This document shows, piece by piece, positions 50,338 through 61,100 of a stretch of DNA of 64,000 bases. Below the pieces are notes generated by a model that was not told the DNA's origin, did no database searches, and saw only the letters and a list, made by a program, of their open reading frames with translations. The translations under genes and the position numbers were made by a program. Origin of the DNA: Bacillota bacterium (GTDB lineage Bacteria > Bacillota > Clostridia > Peptostreptococcales > Anaerovoracaceae); the NCBI GenBank assembly GCA_017459895.1, contig JAFUCA010000008.1:1-64000 (forward strand), read 5' to 3'. The first letter of the stretch is position 1; each line of letters begins with the position of its first letter.

Positions 50338-53016
50338 ATGAAGAGGAAGGAAGCTATGGATACGATGAACCGGATATTCCGCAGGGCGTTTGAACGCATC
50401 ACCGAGAAGGAGTCGATGGAAGAGCTTTTGGAGTGCATCGGGGAAGAATTGTGTTGCGACCGGGTCAGCATCTTCGAACTGCATGAAGACGGATTCTATG
50501 ACAACACCTTCGAATGGTGCCGGGAGGGGGTACTGTCGGAGCACGACTTCCTGCAGCATCTGCCCTTTTCGGGTCTGAGCCTGTGGCGGCAGACCATCGA
50601 AACCGGTCGGATGGTGGTGATCCCGGATCTGGAGGCCCTGAAGGAGGAGCAGCCCCGGCTTTACCGGCTGTTTCATGAGCAGAGCATTCAAAGCATGATC
50701 CTGTGCGGACTGCAGTTTCACGGCAGGGATAAGGGCTTCGTGATCCTGGAAAACCCCTCGTCCGAGGTAGCGGATCAGGCAGAGCAGCTTATGCCGGTAT
50801 TTCGGTACATTCTCTCGGCCTTGCTGCATACGGAGCATCTGATGCACCGTCTGGAGCAGACCGGCTATTCCGACAGCCTTACGGGGGCCGGGAACCGGCT
50901 CAGCCTCCAGAACCATCTGGAGAAACTGAACCGGGAAGAATCTCTGGGACTCCTGTACTGCGATGCGGTGGACTGGATCCGGGAAGACGGGGCTTTGGAG
51001 CATCTGGATCATGATCAGCTGGTCATCCACACGGGATCGATCCTTCAGACCGTGTTCGAGGAGGAACTGGTATTTCGGGTGGGAGCAGGAGAGTTCCTCG
51101 CTCTGTGTCCGGGTATGAGCCGGGATGGATTTCAAAACGAAGTGCGCCGGCTTCGGACCTTGTTTCTGGAACAGGATCTGTCCGTGGCCGCCGGTATCCT
51201 CTGGCGGGATCGGGCCGGCACCGACTACGACAGCATGATTCAGCAGGCCCATCTTAAGATGTACGATGAAAGGCAGGATATTCTGCGGATAAAGAAGGAG
51301 CAAGCGCCCCGCAGCGATGCCTTGCCCGAAGCCGGGGAAGGCCAGGCCAGGATCAGCCTTTACCGGGAGTCGGAATATTTTCACCGGGCAGATGAATGGC
51401 TCGCCCAGATCTATGACCAGGATGTGCTGACCCTCCATATGGATATCAATTATTTCCGGCTGTACAACGATATATTCGGAAGAGAAGCAGGAAACCTGTT
51501 TTTGGAACACATTGCGGATTGGATGGCATGCCTGGCCCATCGCTACAATGGCATCTGCGGATACCTGGGAGGGGACAATTTCATCCTGATGCTCCCCATA
51601 CCCCGGGGTTACGAGGAATCCCTGATCTCCGACAGACTGGATCAGCATCTGAATGACATGACCTTCAGCGAGGGATTTACGCCGGTGTTCGGCGTGTATA
51701 TCTCCCGAAACCGTCAGGAAAACGCCATTACCCTGTACGACCGGGCTCTGTTCGCTCGGTCGGAGATCCGGGGCAGCAGCTCCAGCCGATATGCGATTTA
51801 CAGCGCGGACCATTTCGCTCATGAGAAGCAGGATAAGCTGCTCCTGATAGATGTGAAGCGGGGACTGAAAAATGGAGAATTCTCCTTCATGGTCCAGCCC
51901 CAGGTGCGTCTGAGTACCGGAAGCATCATTGGATCGGAAGCCCTGGTGCGGTGGAGGAGGCCGGACGAGACCAGATCCACCCAGTATCTGGTGAATCTGC
52001 TGGAAAAAAGCGGACACATTCACGAGGTGGATCAGATCGTATGGGAAGAGGTTTTTCGCTGGCAGAGGAGTCAGCTTGATCGGGGGAAGAGGGTGCTGCC
52101 CTGTTCGGTGAACGTTTCCCGAAAGGATTTCTTCTTTCTGGATGTGGCGGCGGAGTTTCAGAGGCTTTCCCGAACCTACCGGGTGGATCCGTCTCTGGTC
52201 AGCGCAGAGATCACCGAGAGTGCTTTCACGGATAATCTGGAAGTCATTCAGACGGCCATTCGGAAACTGCATGAGGCAGGATTTCGCATCTGCATGGATG
52301 ATTTCGGCAGCGGCGTTTCTTCTCTGAGTATGCTCCATCGTATGAATGTGGATGTGATCAAGACCGATGTGGCATTCATGAGCCGCCTGCAGCCGGACAA
52401 CCGTTCCATGTGCATTGTGGAATCCGTCATCAATATGGCCCACCTGATCCGGGTCTCGGTCATCACCGAAGGGGTGGAAACGGAAGCCCAGGCGGAGGCC
52501 CTGCGGTCCATGAGGGATCATCATGCCCAGGGTTATTATTTCTACGAACCTATGGAAACAGAGGACTTCGAAGACCTGCTGCAGACTACGGGCGGGGAGG
52601 AATTGCCGGAGAAGGAGAATGCCGTCAGGATCAGCCGTCTCAGCTTCCGGGATATGGTGCAGGAAGGACTTCTCAGCGACACGCTGCTGGAGAGCATCAT
52701 TGGTCCTGCGGCGGTGATCCGGCGCCGGGGAGATGAAATGGAATTCGTTCAGGTCAACGAAGCCTATTCCCGCCTCACCGGTATAGAGCGGCCTCATACG
52801 GATCTGAGAGAAAAATATCTCGTTGATTTCGCGGATGGTTCCTATCAGGAAGTACTGGAGGCCTTTCGGGAAGCCGATGAGAATCCTCTGGACGAGGCCA
52901 TGGTCATTCGCCGTTACGTTCGTCCCGATGGACAGCAATGCGAACTGAAGACACGGCTCTTCCCGCTGTATGCGGCATCTTCGGAACGGTTGTATTTATC
53001 CCTGGTGCAGGAATGA
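50338..53016 (+). CDS. GAF - GGDEF* - GGDEF* - EAL - PAS cyclic-di-GMP phosphodiesterase
   Basis: An 892-residue cytoplasmic protein; GGGAG stands 6 bases before the ATG. Order: GAF-like domain (1-165), a degenerate GGDEF with VGAGEF near 247, a second with LGGDNF near 412, an EAL domain (about 505-745) and a PAS-like domain to the end. EAL residues look intact: SEALVRW, NVSRKDF, EITESAF, DDFGSG, VIKTDVAF and TEGVETEAQ, so it should hydrolyse c-di-GMP. The GGDEF parts lack proper active sites and may sense GTP or serve as scaffolds. It lies between two BTAD regulators and ends 11 bases before the second. Confidence 0.88.
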   Translation: MKRKEAMDTMNRIFRRAFERITEKESMEELLECIGEELCCDRVSIFELHEDGFYDNTFEWCREGVLSEHDFLQHLPFSGLSLWRQTIETGRMVVIPDLEALKEEQPRLYRLFHEQSIQSMILCGLQFHGRDKGFVILENPSSEVADQAEQLMPVFRYILSALLHTEHLMHRLEQTGYSDSLTGAGNRLSLQNHLEKLNREESLGLLYCDAVDWIREDGALEHLDHDQLVIHTGSILQTVFEEELVFRVGAGEFLALCPGMSRDGFQNEVRRLRTLFLEQDLSVAAGILWRDRAGTDYDSMIQQAHLKMYDERQDILRIKKEQAPRSDALPEAGEGQARISLYRESEYFHRADEWLAQIYDQDVLTLHMDINYFRLYNDIFGREAGNLFLEHIADWMACLAHRYNGICGYLGGDNFILMLPIPRGYEESLISDRLDQHLNDMTFSEGFTPVFGVYISRNRQENAITLYDRALFARSEIRGSSSSRYAIYSADHFAHEKQDKLLLIDVKRGLKNGEFSFMVQPQVRLSTGSIIGSEALVRWRRPDETRSTQYLVNLLEKSGHIHEVDQIVWEEVFRWQRSQLDRGKRVLPCSVNVSRKDFFFLDVAAEFQRLSRTYRVDPSLVSAEITESAFTDNLEVIQTAIRKLHEAGFRICMDDFGSGVSSLSMLHRMNVDVIKTDVAFMSRLQPDNRSMCIVESVINMAHLIRVSVITEGVETEAQAEALRSMRDHHAQGYYFYEPMETEDFEDLLQTTGGEELPEKENAVRISRLSFRDMVQEGLLSDTLLESIIGPAAVIRRRGDEMEFVQVNEAYSRLTGIERPHTDLREKYLVDFADGSYQEVLEAFREADENPLDEAMVIRRYVRPDGQQCELKTRLFPLYAASSERLYLSLVQE

Positions 53017-53027
53017 TGGAGGAGAGG

Positions 53028-54194
53028 ATGGACGAGTCAGGTATCGTACGCATCAATTTATTTGAAAAACTGGAAATTACCATGGAGGGCGTTACCCTGG
53101 GAGAGGCGGAGATGCGTTCCCAGCAGCTGGTGCGGCTCTTCTCGCTCCTGGTTCGAAACCACCGGACGGGATGTTCGGCCCAGGCTTTGGGCGAAGGCCT
53201 GTGGGGAGATGAGGTCCGGGATACGACCAATGCCCTGAAGAATCTGATCTATCGGCTCCGGAAGCTGGTGGAGAACACCTGGGGCCGGCGGGATTTCATT
53301 GTGACGGGAAAGGGTCTGTATCAGCTGGATCCCCGGACCCGGCTGGAGGTGGATACTGAGCGGTTCGAAGCTCTGCTGGCCCGGGCGGAGAGAGCCGGCG
53401 ATGAGGAGCGCCGCATCCGGCATCTGGAGGAGGCCATCGGCCTCTACCGGGGACGATATCTGGCGGCTCATGAGGAGGACCCAAGCATTCTGTTTCTGCA
53501 GAACTACTATCGGGACCGGTATCTGGACGCGGTACAGGTTCTGGCGGATCTCTACGAGTCCCGGGAGCGGTATGCCGATATCGAAGAACTCTGTGAGCGG
53601 GCGCTGATCATTGAGCCCAGGGAAGGCCTGCTGCACTGCATCCTCCTGCGGGCTTACATTAAGAATCTCAGGCTGTCCAAGGCGGAGCAGCAGTACCGGG
53701 AAACCATGCATGTCATGGGGGATCACCTCAGCAGCGAACGTCTGAAGGAGCTTCGGGACCTCTACGAGGAGATGATGAAGCAGCAGCACGACGCGGAGAT
53801 GGATCTGGACAGCATCCTGTCCGAGCTCTCGGAGGATAAGCAGGGGGATGAGGCCTTCTACTGCGAATACGGTGTTTTTCGCAGAATCTATGAGCTGGAG
53901 TCCCGGGAGCGGGAGCGAAAGGGCTACCCCATCACCCTGGCGCTGCTCTCACTGTCCGCTGCCGATGCAGCTCTGGAAAACGATGGAATGGAGCGGCTTC
54001 TGGAAGTGCTCCTGAGCCGGCTGCGCCATGGCGACATCATCACCAAATACAGTAATACCCAGTATCTGGTGATGCTGCCGGAATGCCCGGAGGCCAGCGC
54101 AGACATCGCCCTGATCCGCATCAGTGAACGATACGACGACCTGTCCCCCCTGGAATCGGCCAGGCTCAGCTATTCCTATCGGGAAATGCAGTAA
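53028..54194 (+). CDS. BTAD/SARP-type transcriptional regulator with degenerate GGDEF tail
   Basis: A 388-residue paralogue of the interrupted gene at 49126. Start at 53028, after GGAGGAGAGG; an ATG at 53013 overlapping the EAL-gene stop is possible. Residues 1-100 form an OmpR-type winged helix (ALKNLIYRLRKLVE; FIVTGKGLYQLD). A BTAD helical-repeat domain follows (about 105-255). The C-terminal part has the GGDEF-fold landmark KYSNTQYLVMLPE in place of the GGDEF loop. SARP-type factors activate genes by binding direct repeats upstream of weak promoters. Targets may include the pilus operon; that is inference. Confidence 0.85.
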   Translation: MDESGIVRINLFEKLEITMEGVTLGEAEMRSQQLVRLFSLLVRNHRTGCSAQALGEGLWGDEVRDTTNALKNLIYRLRKLVENTWGRRDFIVTGKGLYQLDPRTRLEVDTERFEALLARAERAGDEERRIRHLEEAIGLYRGRYLAAHEEDPSILFLQNYYRDRYLDAVQVLADLYESRERYADIEELCERALIIEPREGLLHCILLRAYIKNLRLSKAEQQYRETMHVMGDHLSSERLKELRDLYEEMMKQQHDAEMDLDSILSELSEDKQGDEAFYCEYGVFRRIYELESRERERKGYPITLALLSLSAADAALENDGMERLLEVLLSRLRHGDIITKYSNTQYLVMLPECPEASADIALIRISERYDDLSPLESARLSYSYREMQ

Positions 54195-54228
54195 GCATCG
54201 GCCGGGGCCTCTATCGGGAACCTTATTG

Positions 54229-57084
54229 CTAAACACGGCAATAGGCCTTGCGGCGATCCGGAGCTCCGTTTTTTCGGTAATATTCGGACTTGGCCTGAAG
54301 CATCTTCAGATCCGAGAGAGTCACGCCCTGATCCAGGGAGAACTGATTCTCATCCATAGTACAGATGCCGTAAGAGAAGGACACGGGATGTCCCTCCACC
54401 TGCCGGCCGGAGGCCTTGCGGGAGATCTCCTGCATGTGCTGATGGCTTTCCTCTTCGTCCATTCCCATGAGCAGAATCAGGAATTCGTCTCCGCCGGTGC
54501 GGATCACCGTGGCGTCGTCCCGGGAGAATTCCTCCAGGAGCAGGGAGGCAACTTCCTTCAGGAGCCGGTCCCCGGCAAGATGCCCGTGTTCGTCGTTTAA
54601 TCTCTTCAATCCATTGCAGTCCAGTGTCACGAAACTGATGGGCCATCTGGCCAGGGGCAAATGTTCCTCCGTCCAGACCTCCAGATAGTTGCGATTATAA
54701 ACGTCCGTCAGATAATCGTGATAGGCAATTCTCTGAAGGTGCTCCCGTTCCGTTCGGGTGAACTGTTCCCGGAGCCGCCGGGTTCGGACTCGTATGATCT
54801 GGTAAGCGCCGATTCCCAGAAGGAGCAGCAGGAGCAGAATCCCCAGGAGTCGGGCAGGAAGGGTTTCATACCAGTGCAGGTTCTTATGCAGGGGCAGACG
54901 GATTTCATCCAGAGGACTGCCGGTCAGGGGATCCGCCAGACCGTAGTGAAAGGTATAGTCTCCCCCGTCCAGGTTCGTGTATGTAATCTCGTTCAGATCC
55001 GATCGTTTGACGATGTTCGGTTCGCTTTCGAATCCCTCCAGATAATAGAAGATATAAGGCTCCTCCGCCTGATAGGTGAGGGCATGGGTCGCAAGCCCCA
55101 CCCGCTGGGCATCCGCCGGGATCTCATATCCTGCCGAAAGATCGGAGAAATAGTGGGAGACGCCGTCTACCGTAATCTCATCAATGTACAGAGGGATGGA
55201 GACGGGATCTTCCTCCGGATGGGTGCGGTCCAGCCGGATGATGCCGCCGGTTCCGCACAGATACAGGACATCCAGATCGATGTACTGGTTGGAATTGGCG
55301 GTGACCTCATAGGGGAGACCGTCCCGGCTGCCATAGAGCACTTCCTGCACGGGGCTGTTATGAAGCAGGGATTCCTCCGTGGTCTCATAGATCCCGGTAC
55401 CGCAGGGAATCAGCACATCTCCGTTATCCAGGAGCAGGAAATCCAGATTGTTGGCCGACAGGAAACTCCGGATGGGCCGGACCTGCTGCCGGGGATCCAG
55501 ATAAGCAAGGTTCTTCCCTGTAACCAGCCAGATGCCGCCGGTGCTCCAGGAAGGATACATCTTCATGATCACGTTGGAGGTGAGACCATCCTCCCTGGAG
55601 AGGGACTGGATGACCTTCCCGTCCCGGATCAGCAGAAGTCCGTTGCCGTCGGTTCCCAGATAGGTGATGTTATCCCGCTGGGTAATGCTGAGAATGCGGC
55701 AGGAAATCTGATCCGGATCCTTTACCAGATTGGAGACCTTGCCGTGGGAGATCACATAAGCCCCCTCATCGGTTCCGGCGATGATCCGACCGCCGGTTTC
55801 GTAGAGGCAGCGGAAGTTATCCGATGCCAACACCGGATACTCCCCGGAGGAATACTGCTCCCACTCGCCGCTTCGGGTGTGGCAGAGAAGGCCCATCCCC
55901 TTGGTGCAGACCCACAGGCACCCATCCTGATCCATATATAGATTTCGTATCCGCACGCCGTCCAGAATATCATAGTCCTTGTCTTCGATCCTTCGGTAGG
56001 TGTCCCTGTTCAGGATCAGAAATCCCTCATCATGCCCCACGTACAGTCGTTTGCCGTCGGCCAGGAGGGCGTTTACGACCATATCATTAAGACCCGCGCT
56101 CTGACTGACATTCCCGAAACGGCTGGAGGCCACCTCCAGAACTCCCTGGCGGGAGGAAATGAACCAGAAATCCCCGCCGGAGTCGATCAGGATATCCTCA
56201 ATGGAATTGTCCATTTTGAGATGCTGCCTGCGCTGGGAACCGTTTTTATAAACAGAGACGCCGTCGTCCGCGGCGATCCAGAGACTCCCGGATTCGTCGC
56301 ACTTCAGTGCGTTGATGGTATTCAGATCCTTCACCGTAATGGTGTTCAGCAGTTTGAAATGCCGGCTCAGCTGCAGCACATGATTCTCATCGGTGCCTAC
56401 ATAATACCGATCCGTTATCTCATCCCGGGCGATGCAGCGTATATGGCCATCGTCCTGTCCGAGATCGATTTTTGTCGCGCTGCCTCCATCGTAGTAATAG
56501 AGTTCTCCGTTTCGCGTCACCGCCAGGACCCTGGAGGCAGAGATGCAGAGCACCTGCCGGATCACCTGGGAATTCAGCCTGGGAGAATCCAGCGGCTGGG
56601 CATTTCCCTGGGAATCGATGGATCCGATCCCGTGGTTGCTGCCATACCACAGAGCGTCGTTGGTGTTGGCATTCAGACAGGTGATGTCCCGAAGCTCCTC
56701 GCCGCTGCCGGTGGTAACGGCGGTAAAAGTATCCTCCTGATACCGGGTCAGTCCTGTATCCGCGGAGGCAATCCATACCGAGCCATCGGAGGTGGACTGC
56801 AGAGCGGAGATGCTGGAAATCTGGCCCACCTCATAGGGGCGGAAGCTGTGTCCGTCATACCTGGTCAGTCCGCTGTATCCGCCGATCCAGATGAATCCGT
56901 CCGCCGACTGGGTGATGGCGGTGGTGGAGTCCGAGAGGAGGCCGTCCTCTGATGTAAAGAGCATCTGCGCATTGTCATCGATTAACAGAATGTCATCGGT
57001 GCAAAAGCTGGGATCCGCGCTTACTGCCCAGAAGATAAGAAAAAGTAAAAACATTGGGGTCAGGGTTATAGATCTTCTGGTCAT
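54229..57084 (-). CDS. Membrane diguanylate cyclase with two-component-type propeller sensor
   Basis: A 951-residue protein. Signal peptide (to about 28), then beta-propeller repeats of the Reg_prop type (SADGFIWIGGYSGLTRYDGH; SDGSVWIASADTGLTRYQ) up to about 600, a Y_Y_Y-type domain (about 620-715), one membrane helix near 730-750 and a coiled linker. The C-terminal GGDEF domain is intact (TGGDEFLIL near 862; DYLTDVYNRNYL earlier). It should make c-di-GMP in response to an extracellular signal, perhaps a glycan, as such propellers often sense sugars. It starts inside the end of the HD-GYP gene (4-base overlap) and converges with the BTAD gene. Confidence 0.88.
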   Translation of the reverse strand: MTRRSITLTPMFLLFLIFWAVSADPSFCTDDILLIDDNAQMLFTSEDGLLSDSTTAITQSADGFIWIGGYSGLTRYDGHSFRPYEVGQISSISALQSTSDGSVWIASADTGLTRYQEDTFTAVTTGSGEELRDITCLNANTNDALWYGSNHGIGSIDSQGNAQPLDSPRLNSQVIRQVLCISASRVLAVTRNGELYYYDGGSATKIDLGQDDGHIRCIARDEITDRYYVGTDENHVLQLSRHFKLLNTITVKDLNTINALKCDESGSLWIAADDGVSVYKNGSQRRQHLKMDNSIEDILIDSGGDFWFISSRQGVLEVASSRFGNVSQSAGLNDMVVNALLADGKRLYVGHDEGFLILNRDTYRRIEDKDYDILDGVRIRNLYMDQDGCLWVCTKGMGLLCHTRSGEWEQYSSGEYPVLASDNFRCLYETGGRIIAGTDEGAYVISHGKVSNLVKDPDQISCRILSITQRDNITYLGTDGNGLLLIRDGKVIQSLSREDGLTSNVIMKMYPSWSTGGIWLVTGKNLAYLDPRQQVRPIRSFLSANNLDFLLLDNGDVLIPCGTGIYETTEESLLHNSPVQEVLYGSRDGLPYEVTANSNQYIDLDVLYLCGTGGIIRLDRTHPEEDPVSIPLYIDEITVDGVSHYFSDLSAGYEIPADAQRVGLATHALTYQAEEPYIFYYLEGFESEPNIVKRSDLNEITYTNLDGGDYTFHYGLADPLTGSPLDEIRLPLHKNLHWYETLPARLLGILLLLLLLGIGAYQIIRVRTRRLREQFTRTEREHLQRIAYHDYLTDVYNRNYLEVWTEEHLPLARWPISFVTLDCNGLKRLNDEHGHLAGDRLLKEVASLLLEEFSRDDATVIRTGGDEFLILLMGMDEEESHQHMQEISRKASGRQVEGHPVSFSYGICTMDENQFSLDQGVTLSDLKMLQAKSEYYRKNGAPDRRKAYCRV

Positions 57085-58094
57085 CGCTCACTCTCCTTCT
57101 GTATTTCTTCAATGACTCCCAGGTCCAGAAGCCGGATAAAGGTCTGTACGATTCCCGGATCAAACTGGGTGCCGGAATGATCCATCAGTTCCTTCCGGGC
57201 CATCTGCTGATCCAGCGGGTCCTTGTAATGCCGTCGGCTGATCAAAGCATCGTATACATCCGCCACTGCGATAATCCGTCCGATGAGGGGTATGTCGTCT
57301 CCCGCAAGTCCCTGGGGGTAGCCGCTGCCGTCGTAGTGCTCGTGGTGATACCGGGCTCCGTCCTCAAGGTAGGGGATGGTGCCGATGGTAGAGAGAATGG
57401 ACGCGCCGTCGGTGGTGTGTTTTTGGATGATCCGGTATTCTTCCTCATTTAAGGGGCTTGTCTTTTTCAGGATAGCGTCCGGGGTTCCGATCTTGCCTAC
57501 GTCGTGGAGCAGGGCGGTCTGATAGATCTGCTGCTGGACATCCTCATCGTATCCCAGCTCCCTGGCCATGGCACGGCAATACCCGGCCACCCGCACAGAG
57601 TGTCCCTGGGTGATGGTGTCCTTGGCTTCGATGGAGTAGACGATGGCCTCAATCGCCTGCAGGAGCAGCCTTTCGTTCTCAACGGTCTTACGGCGGATCT
57701 GTTCCTCCAGGTCATTCTGAAGATCGCGAAGCTCCAGGGTGTTTCGGATCCGGTGACACAGGACTTCGGGCACGATGGGTTTGGTGATGAAGTCACTGGC
57801 GCCCATGTTCAGGCATTCCACCTCCACCTCCGAATCCTGATTGGCTGTCAGGAAGATGACCGGAATTGCCGCTTGCTGTGGTTTCTGCCGGATGGCCTGA
57901 AAAACCTCCTGCCCGCTCATCCCCGGCATCATCAGATCCAGCAGGATCAGATCCGGACTCTTTCGCTGCAGGAATTTCAAGGCGGCTTCTCCGCTGACAG
58001 CCATCAGCAGATGGTACTGTGACTCCAGGATGTCCCGGATGATCTGCAGATTGGTTCGGTTATCATCAACCACAAGAATGGTATGTTCTTTCAC
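57081..58094 (-). CDS. REC - HD-GYP cyclic-di-GMP phosphodiesterase
   Basis: A 337-residue response regulator. The receiver domain has Asp10/Asp11, phosphoacceptor Asp53 (LLDLMMPG) and Lys105. The HD-GYP domain has H197D198 in LLHDVGKIG and H250HEHYDGSGYP260, the complete signature for c-di-GMP hydrolysis. It lies 24 bases after the hybrid kinase and overlaps the cyclase gene, so kinase, hydrolase and cyclase form one operon. The kinase, or its Hpt domain, is the likely phosphodonor. Confidence 0.92.
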   Translation of the reverse strand: MKEHTILVVDDNRTNLQIIRDILESQYHLLMAVSGEAALKFLQRKSPDLILLDLMMPGMSGQEVFQAIRQKPQQAAIPVIFLTANQDSEVEVECLNMGASDFITKPIVPEVLCHRIRNTLELRDLQNDLEEQIRRKTVENERLLLQAIEAIVYSIEAKDTITQGHSVRVAGYCRAMARELGYDEDVQQQIYQTALLHDVGKIGTPDAILKKTSPLNEEEYRIIQKHTTDGASILSTIGTIPYLEDGARYHHEHYDGSGYPQGLAGDDIPLIGRIIAVADVYDALISRRHYKDPLDQQMARKELMDHSGTQFDPGIVQTFIRLLDLGVIEEIQKESER

Positions 58095-58118
58095 GTTCGT
58101 TCCCTCCTTCAGGGCAGC

Positions 58119-61100
58119 TTATCGGGGAAGACTGCGGATGGCATCCTCCAGCTGATCGTATTCAAAGGCTTCGCAGTATCCGATCATACGGATCAGAAGG
58201 AGTTCCAGCTCATCGGGATAGTTTTTTTCGTTCATTTCCCGAAGAATATCCTCTGCCTGCATATAGTCCATATCCTCGCAGGACTGGATCAGTCGCTTCA
58301 CGTCCTCGGGATCGAAGGTATCGAGGGTTTCCCCGGAGGCATCCTTGTCGGATTCCAGATAGAGGTTCACGTAGCGGCCCACATTGGTCTCGATGAAGCG
58401 CATGGCATCCAGAAACCTGGGATAAAGGGCTTTCACCCTGGTTAGGTCCTGCTGTATTCCCGCGGATTCCAGCTGCTGTGCCAGCTGGCCGAGCTCCGTC
58501 GCTCCGGCTCCATAGGACGCGCTCTTGATGGCGTGAACGGAGATGGTGAAATTCTCCAGATCCTCAAGGGAAAGATACTCCTCCAGCTGGGGTTCCCGGG
58601 TGCGCAGATCGTGGTAGTATGTCCTCAGAATGTTATGGTAAATGGGCACGGATCCCCCATAGGTTTCCAGGGTGCGCTGCATATCAATGCCGGCGATGGG
58701 CCCGTGAAGATCCTCCAGGACTTCCGGCTCATCCGGGGCCTGTGGGAAGGTTCTCTCCTCGTATTCCCCAGACACTGTTCCGGGATCGGTGTCCGGGGCC
58801 TCAGCCGCAGCGGGCACCTCCCCGACCAGATTTTGGAGCAGCAGCATGTTCTGAGAAAGCAGCGCGTTGTTCTGGATCAGAAGCTGCTGCAGAAGGTTTC
58901 CGGAGCCGGAAGGAACGGCCGGAGCCGCTGGTATTGCCGCAGCCGGCGATGCCGCCGGAGCAGCGAAATCGGAGATTCCGGATGGCGGGATTCGGTCCGT
59001 TTTCTGATCCGAAATGGGCTGCGGTATGAAATCATCCGGCGCCTGGGGCTGAACGAAACGTTTCAGTACCCGGTTCAGTTCCGTCATCTCGATGGGCTTG
59101 GCGACGAAATCATTCATCCCCGCCTGTTCGAACATTTCCCGGGCATCGTTCATGGCATTGGCGGTGAGAGCGATGATGGGTACGGTCTTATAATAACTGC
59201 CGGCCAGGTTGCGTATGTACCGGGTGGCTTCGATGCCGTCCATCTCCGGCATCATGTGATCCATGAAGATGGCATTATAATTGATCGACTTCACCATCTC
59301 GATGGCGCGGAATCCGCTGGTGGCGATGTCGATTTTCATCCGGTAGGGGGCCATCAGTCCCTGGGCAACCTGCAGATTGGTGTTATTGTCATCCACGATC
59401 AGAACCCGGGCGAAGGGCAGAGGCACGATCTGGGAACGGTCGAAGGCCTTGGATTTAATGCTGGTGACAATGGCTTCTCCGTTCAGGGCGTTGATGAGCT
59501 GCATGCTGATCAGGGGCAGCTGCAGCTGCTTATACTGCATCAGCTTGCTGCTGGCGTACTCGTCGTTCTCCATGATGAGGTAAATGTTGGAGCTGCGGAA
59601 CATGAACTCCAGCTTTTCCCGGAGAAGCAGGAAGTTTTTTCGCCGTATCAGCACATGGGTCATGCCTTCGAACTGGCGGATGCGTTCCGGCTCCCGGCAG
59701 ACGTCGTATTCCAGGCCCAGATTGCGCAGGGTCCTGCAAAGGCTGTAGATGATGGTTTCGTTTTGCTCGTAGATCAGGATGCGGACGTTCTTGTTGTGGA
59801 CTTCCCCGATCTTCTCGTAATCCAGATTTTCCTGCAGGATGGTCACCGTGAAGGTGCTGCCCTTGCCGTAGGTGCTGGAGACCGTCAGGTCACCCCCCAT
59901 AAGCTGGGCCAGATCCTTGCTGATAGACAGACCCAGACCCGAGCCGCTGATGGAGCGGTTCCGCTTGGTGTCCACCTGGGAGAAATTCTTAAAGAGTTTG
60001 CCCATGTCTTCCTGCCGGATGCCGATGCCGGTGTCCTTGATTTCGAACTGCAGCCGGTATTTGTGATCGGAAATTTCCTCACCCTCGATGCGCAGCTGGA
60101 TGTACCCCTCCCGGGTGAATTTCACCGCGTTGCCGATGAGGTTGATGAGGATCTGTTTCAGACGGATGTCATCCCCCAGATAGCGGTTGGGCAGCGAAGG
60201 ATCCAGATCCATCATGAACCGGACCGGCTGTCCTGACAGGCGGACGGAGATGACGTTGCTGATGTCCATCAGAAGGGAGGTCATCATATATTCGGCTTCG
60301 TTGAGTTCCAGCTTGCCGGTTTCGATCTTGGAGAAGTCGAGAATGTCGTTGATGATTCCCAGCAGGCTGCTTCCGGCGTTCTGGATGGTGGTGATGTCAT
60401 CGATGACATCGCCCGGCAGATCCTTGCTGAGAAGGATCTCGCTGATGCCGACGATGGCGTTCATGGGGGTGCGGATCTCATGGCTCATATTGGCCAGAAA
60501 GGCGCTCTTGGCCCGGTTCGCCTCCTGGGCTTCCAGGGCGGCATTGCGGAGCTGCTCTTTCACGTCCTCTTCTTCCTGCACGTTGGTTCCCATGAGGATG
60601 ATCTGGTTGTGATCCTCCCGGAAGAACATGCAGTTCAGCTGCTTCCAGGAGGGGATGCCCTCGTCGTTGATGAGACACATCCGGACAACATGTTTACCCT
60701 CCCGCTCTAAAACAGCGGGAAGATTTTCGGGAAGCAGGGTCTCCAGAGCCTTCCGGTCGGAATCCCCGTAAGCCCTCTCATCCATCAGGGTCCGGATTTC
60801 CTCCCGGTAGCCGGTTCCTTCGGCCTTGTGAAAGCCCACGTCATTTCTGCCCATGGTCGGAAGCACTTCGGTGACGGTGTTTTCCGACAGGTTGATGAGG
60901 ACTGCTTCTTCGTAATGGTTTTCGATGGCGAACCGGCAGACCTCCGTCATGGTCCGGTTCTCCTCCTGCATGTGGTGCAGTTCGTTGGTGTTCTCCAGAA
61001 TGCCCAGGATGACCCGGGGGCTGCCTGCTTCGCTGCTCTCCAGAATTTCCAGGGTGAGATTCTTCCAGTTGCCGTTGGCCGCGATAAAATCCAGACTGAC

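Noticed and set aside
49543..52938. A 1131-codon open frame on the minus strand
   Set aside because: It is antisense to the BTAD and EAL genes, which have family motifs and ribosome sites. It lacks a ribosome site and its translation matches no domain. GC-rich third positions keep the opposite frame open.
58533..60236. A 567-codon open frame on the plus strand
   Set aside because: Antisense to the hybrid kinase, whose kinase, REC and Hpt motifs are certain.
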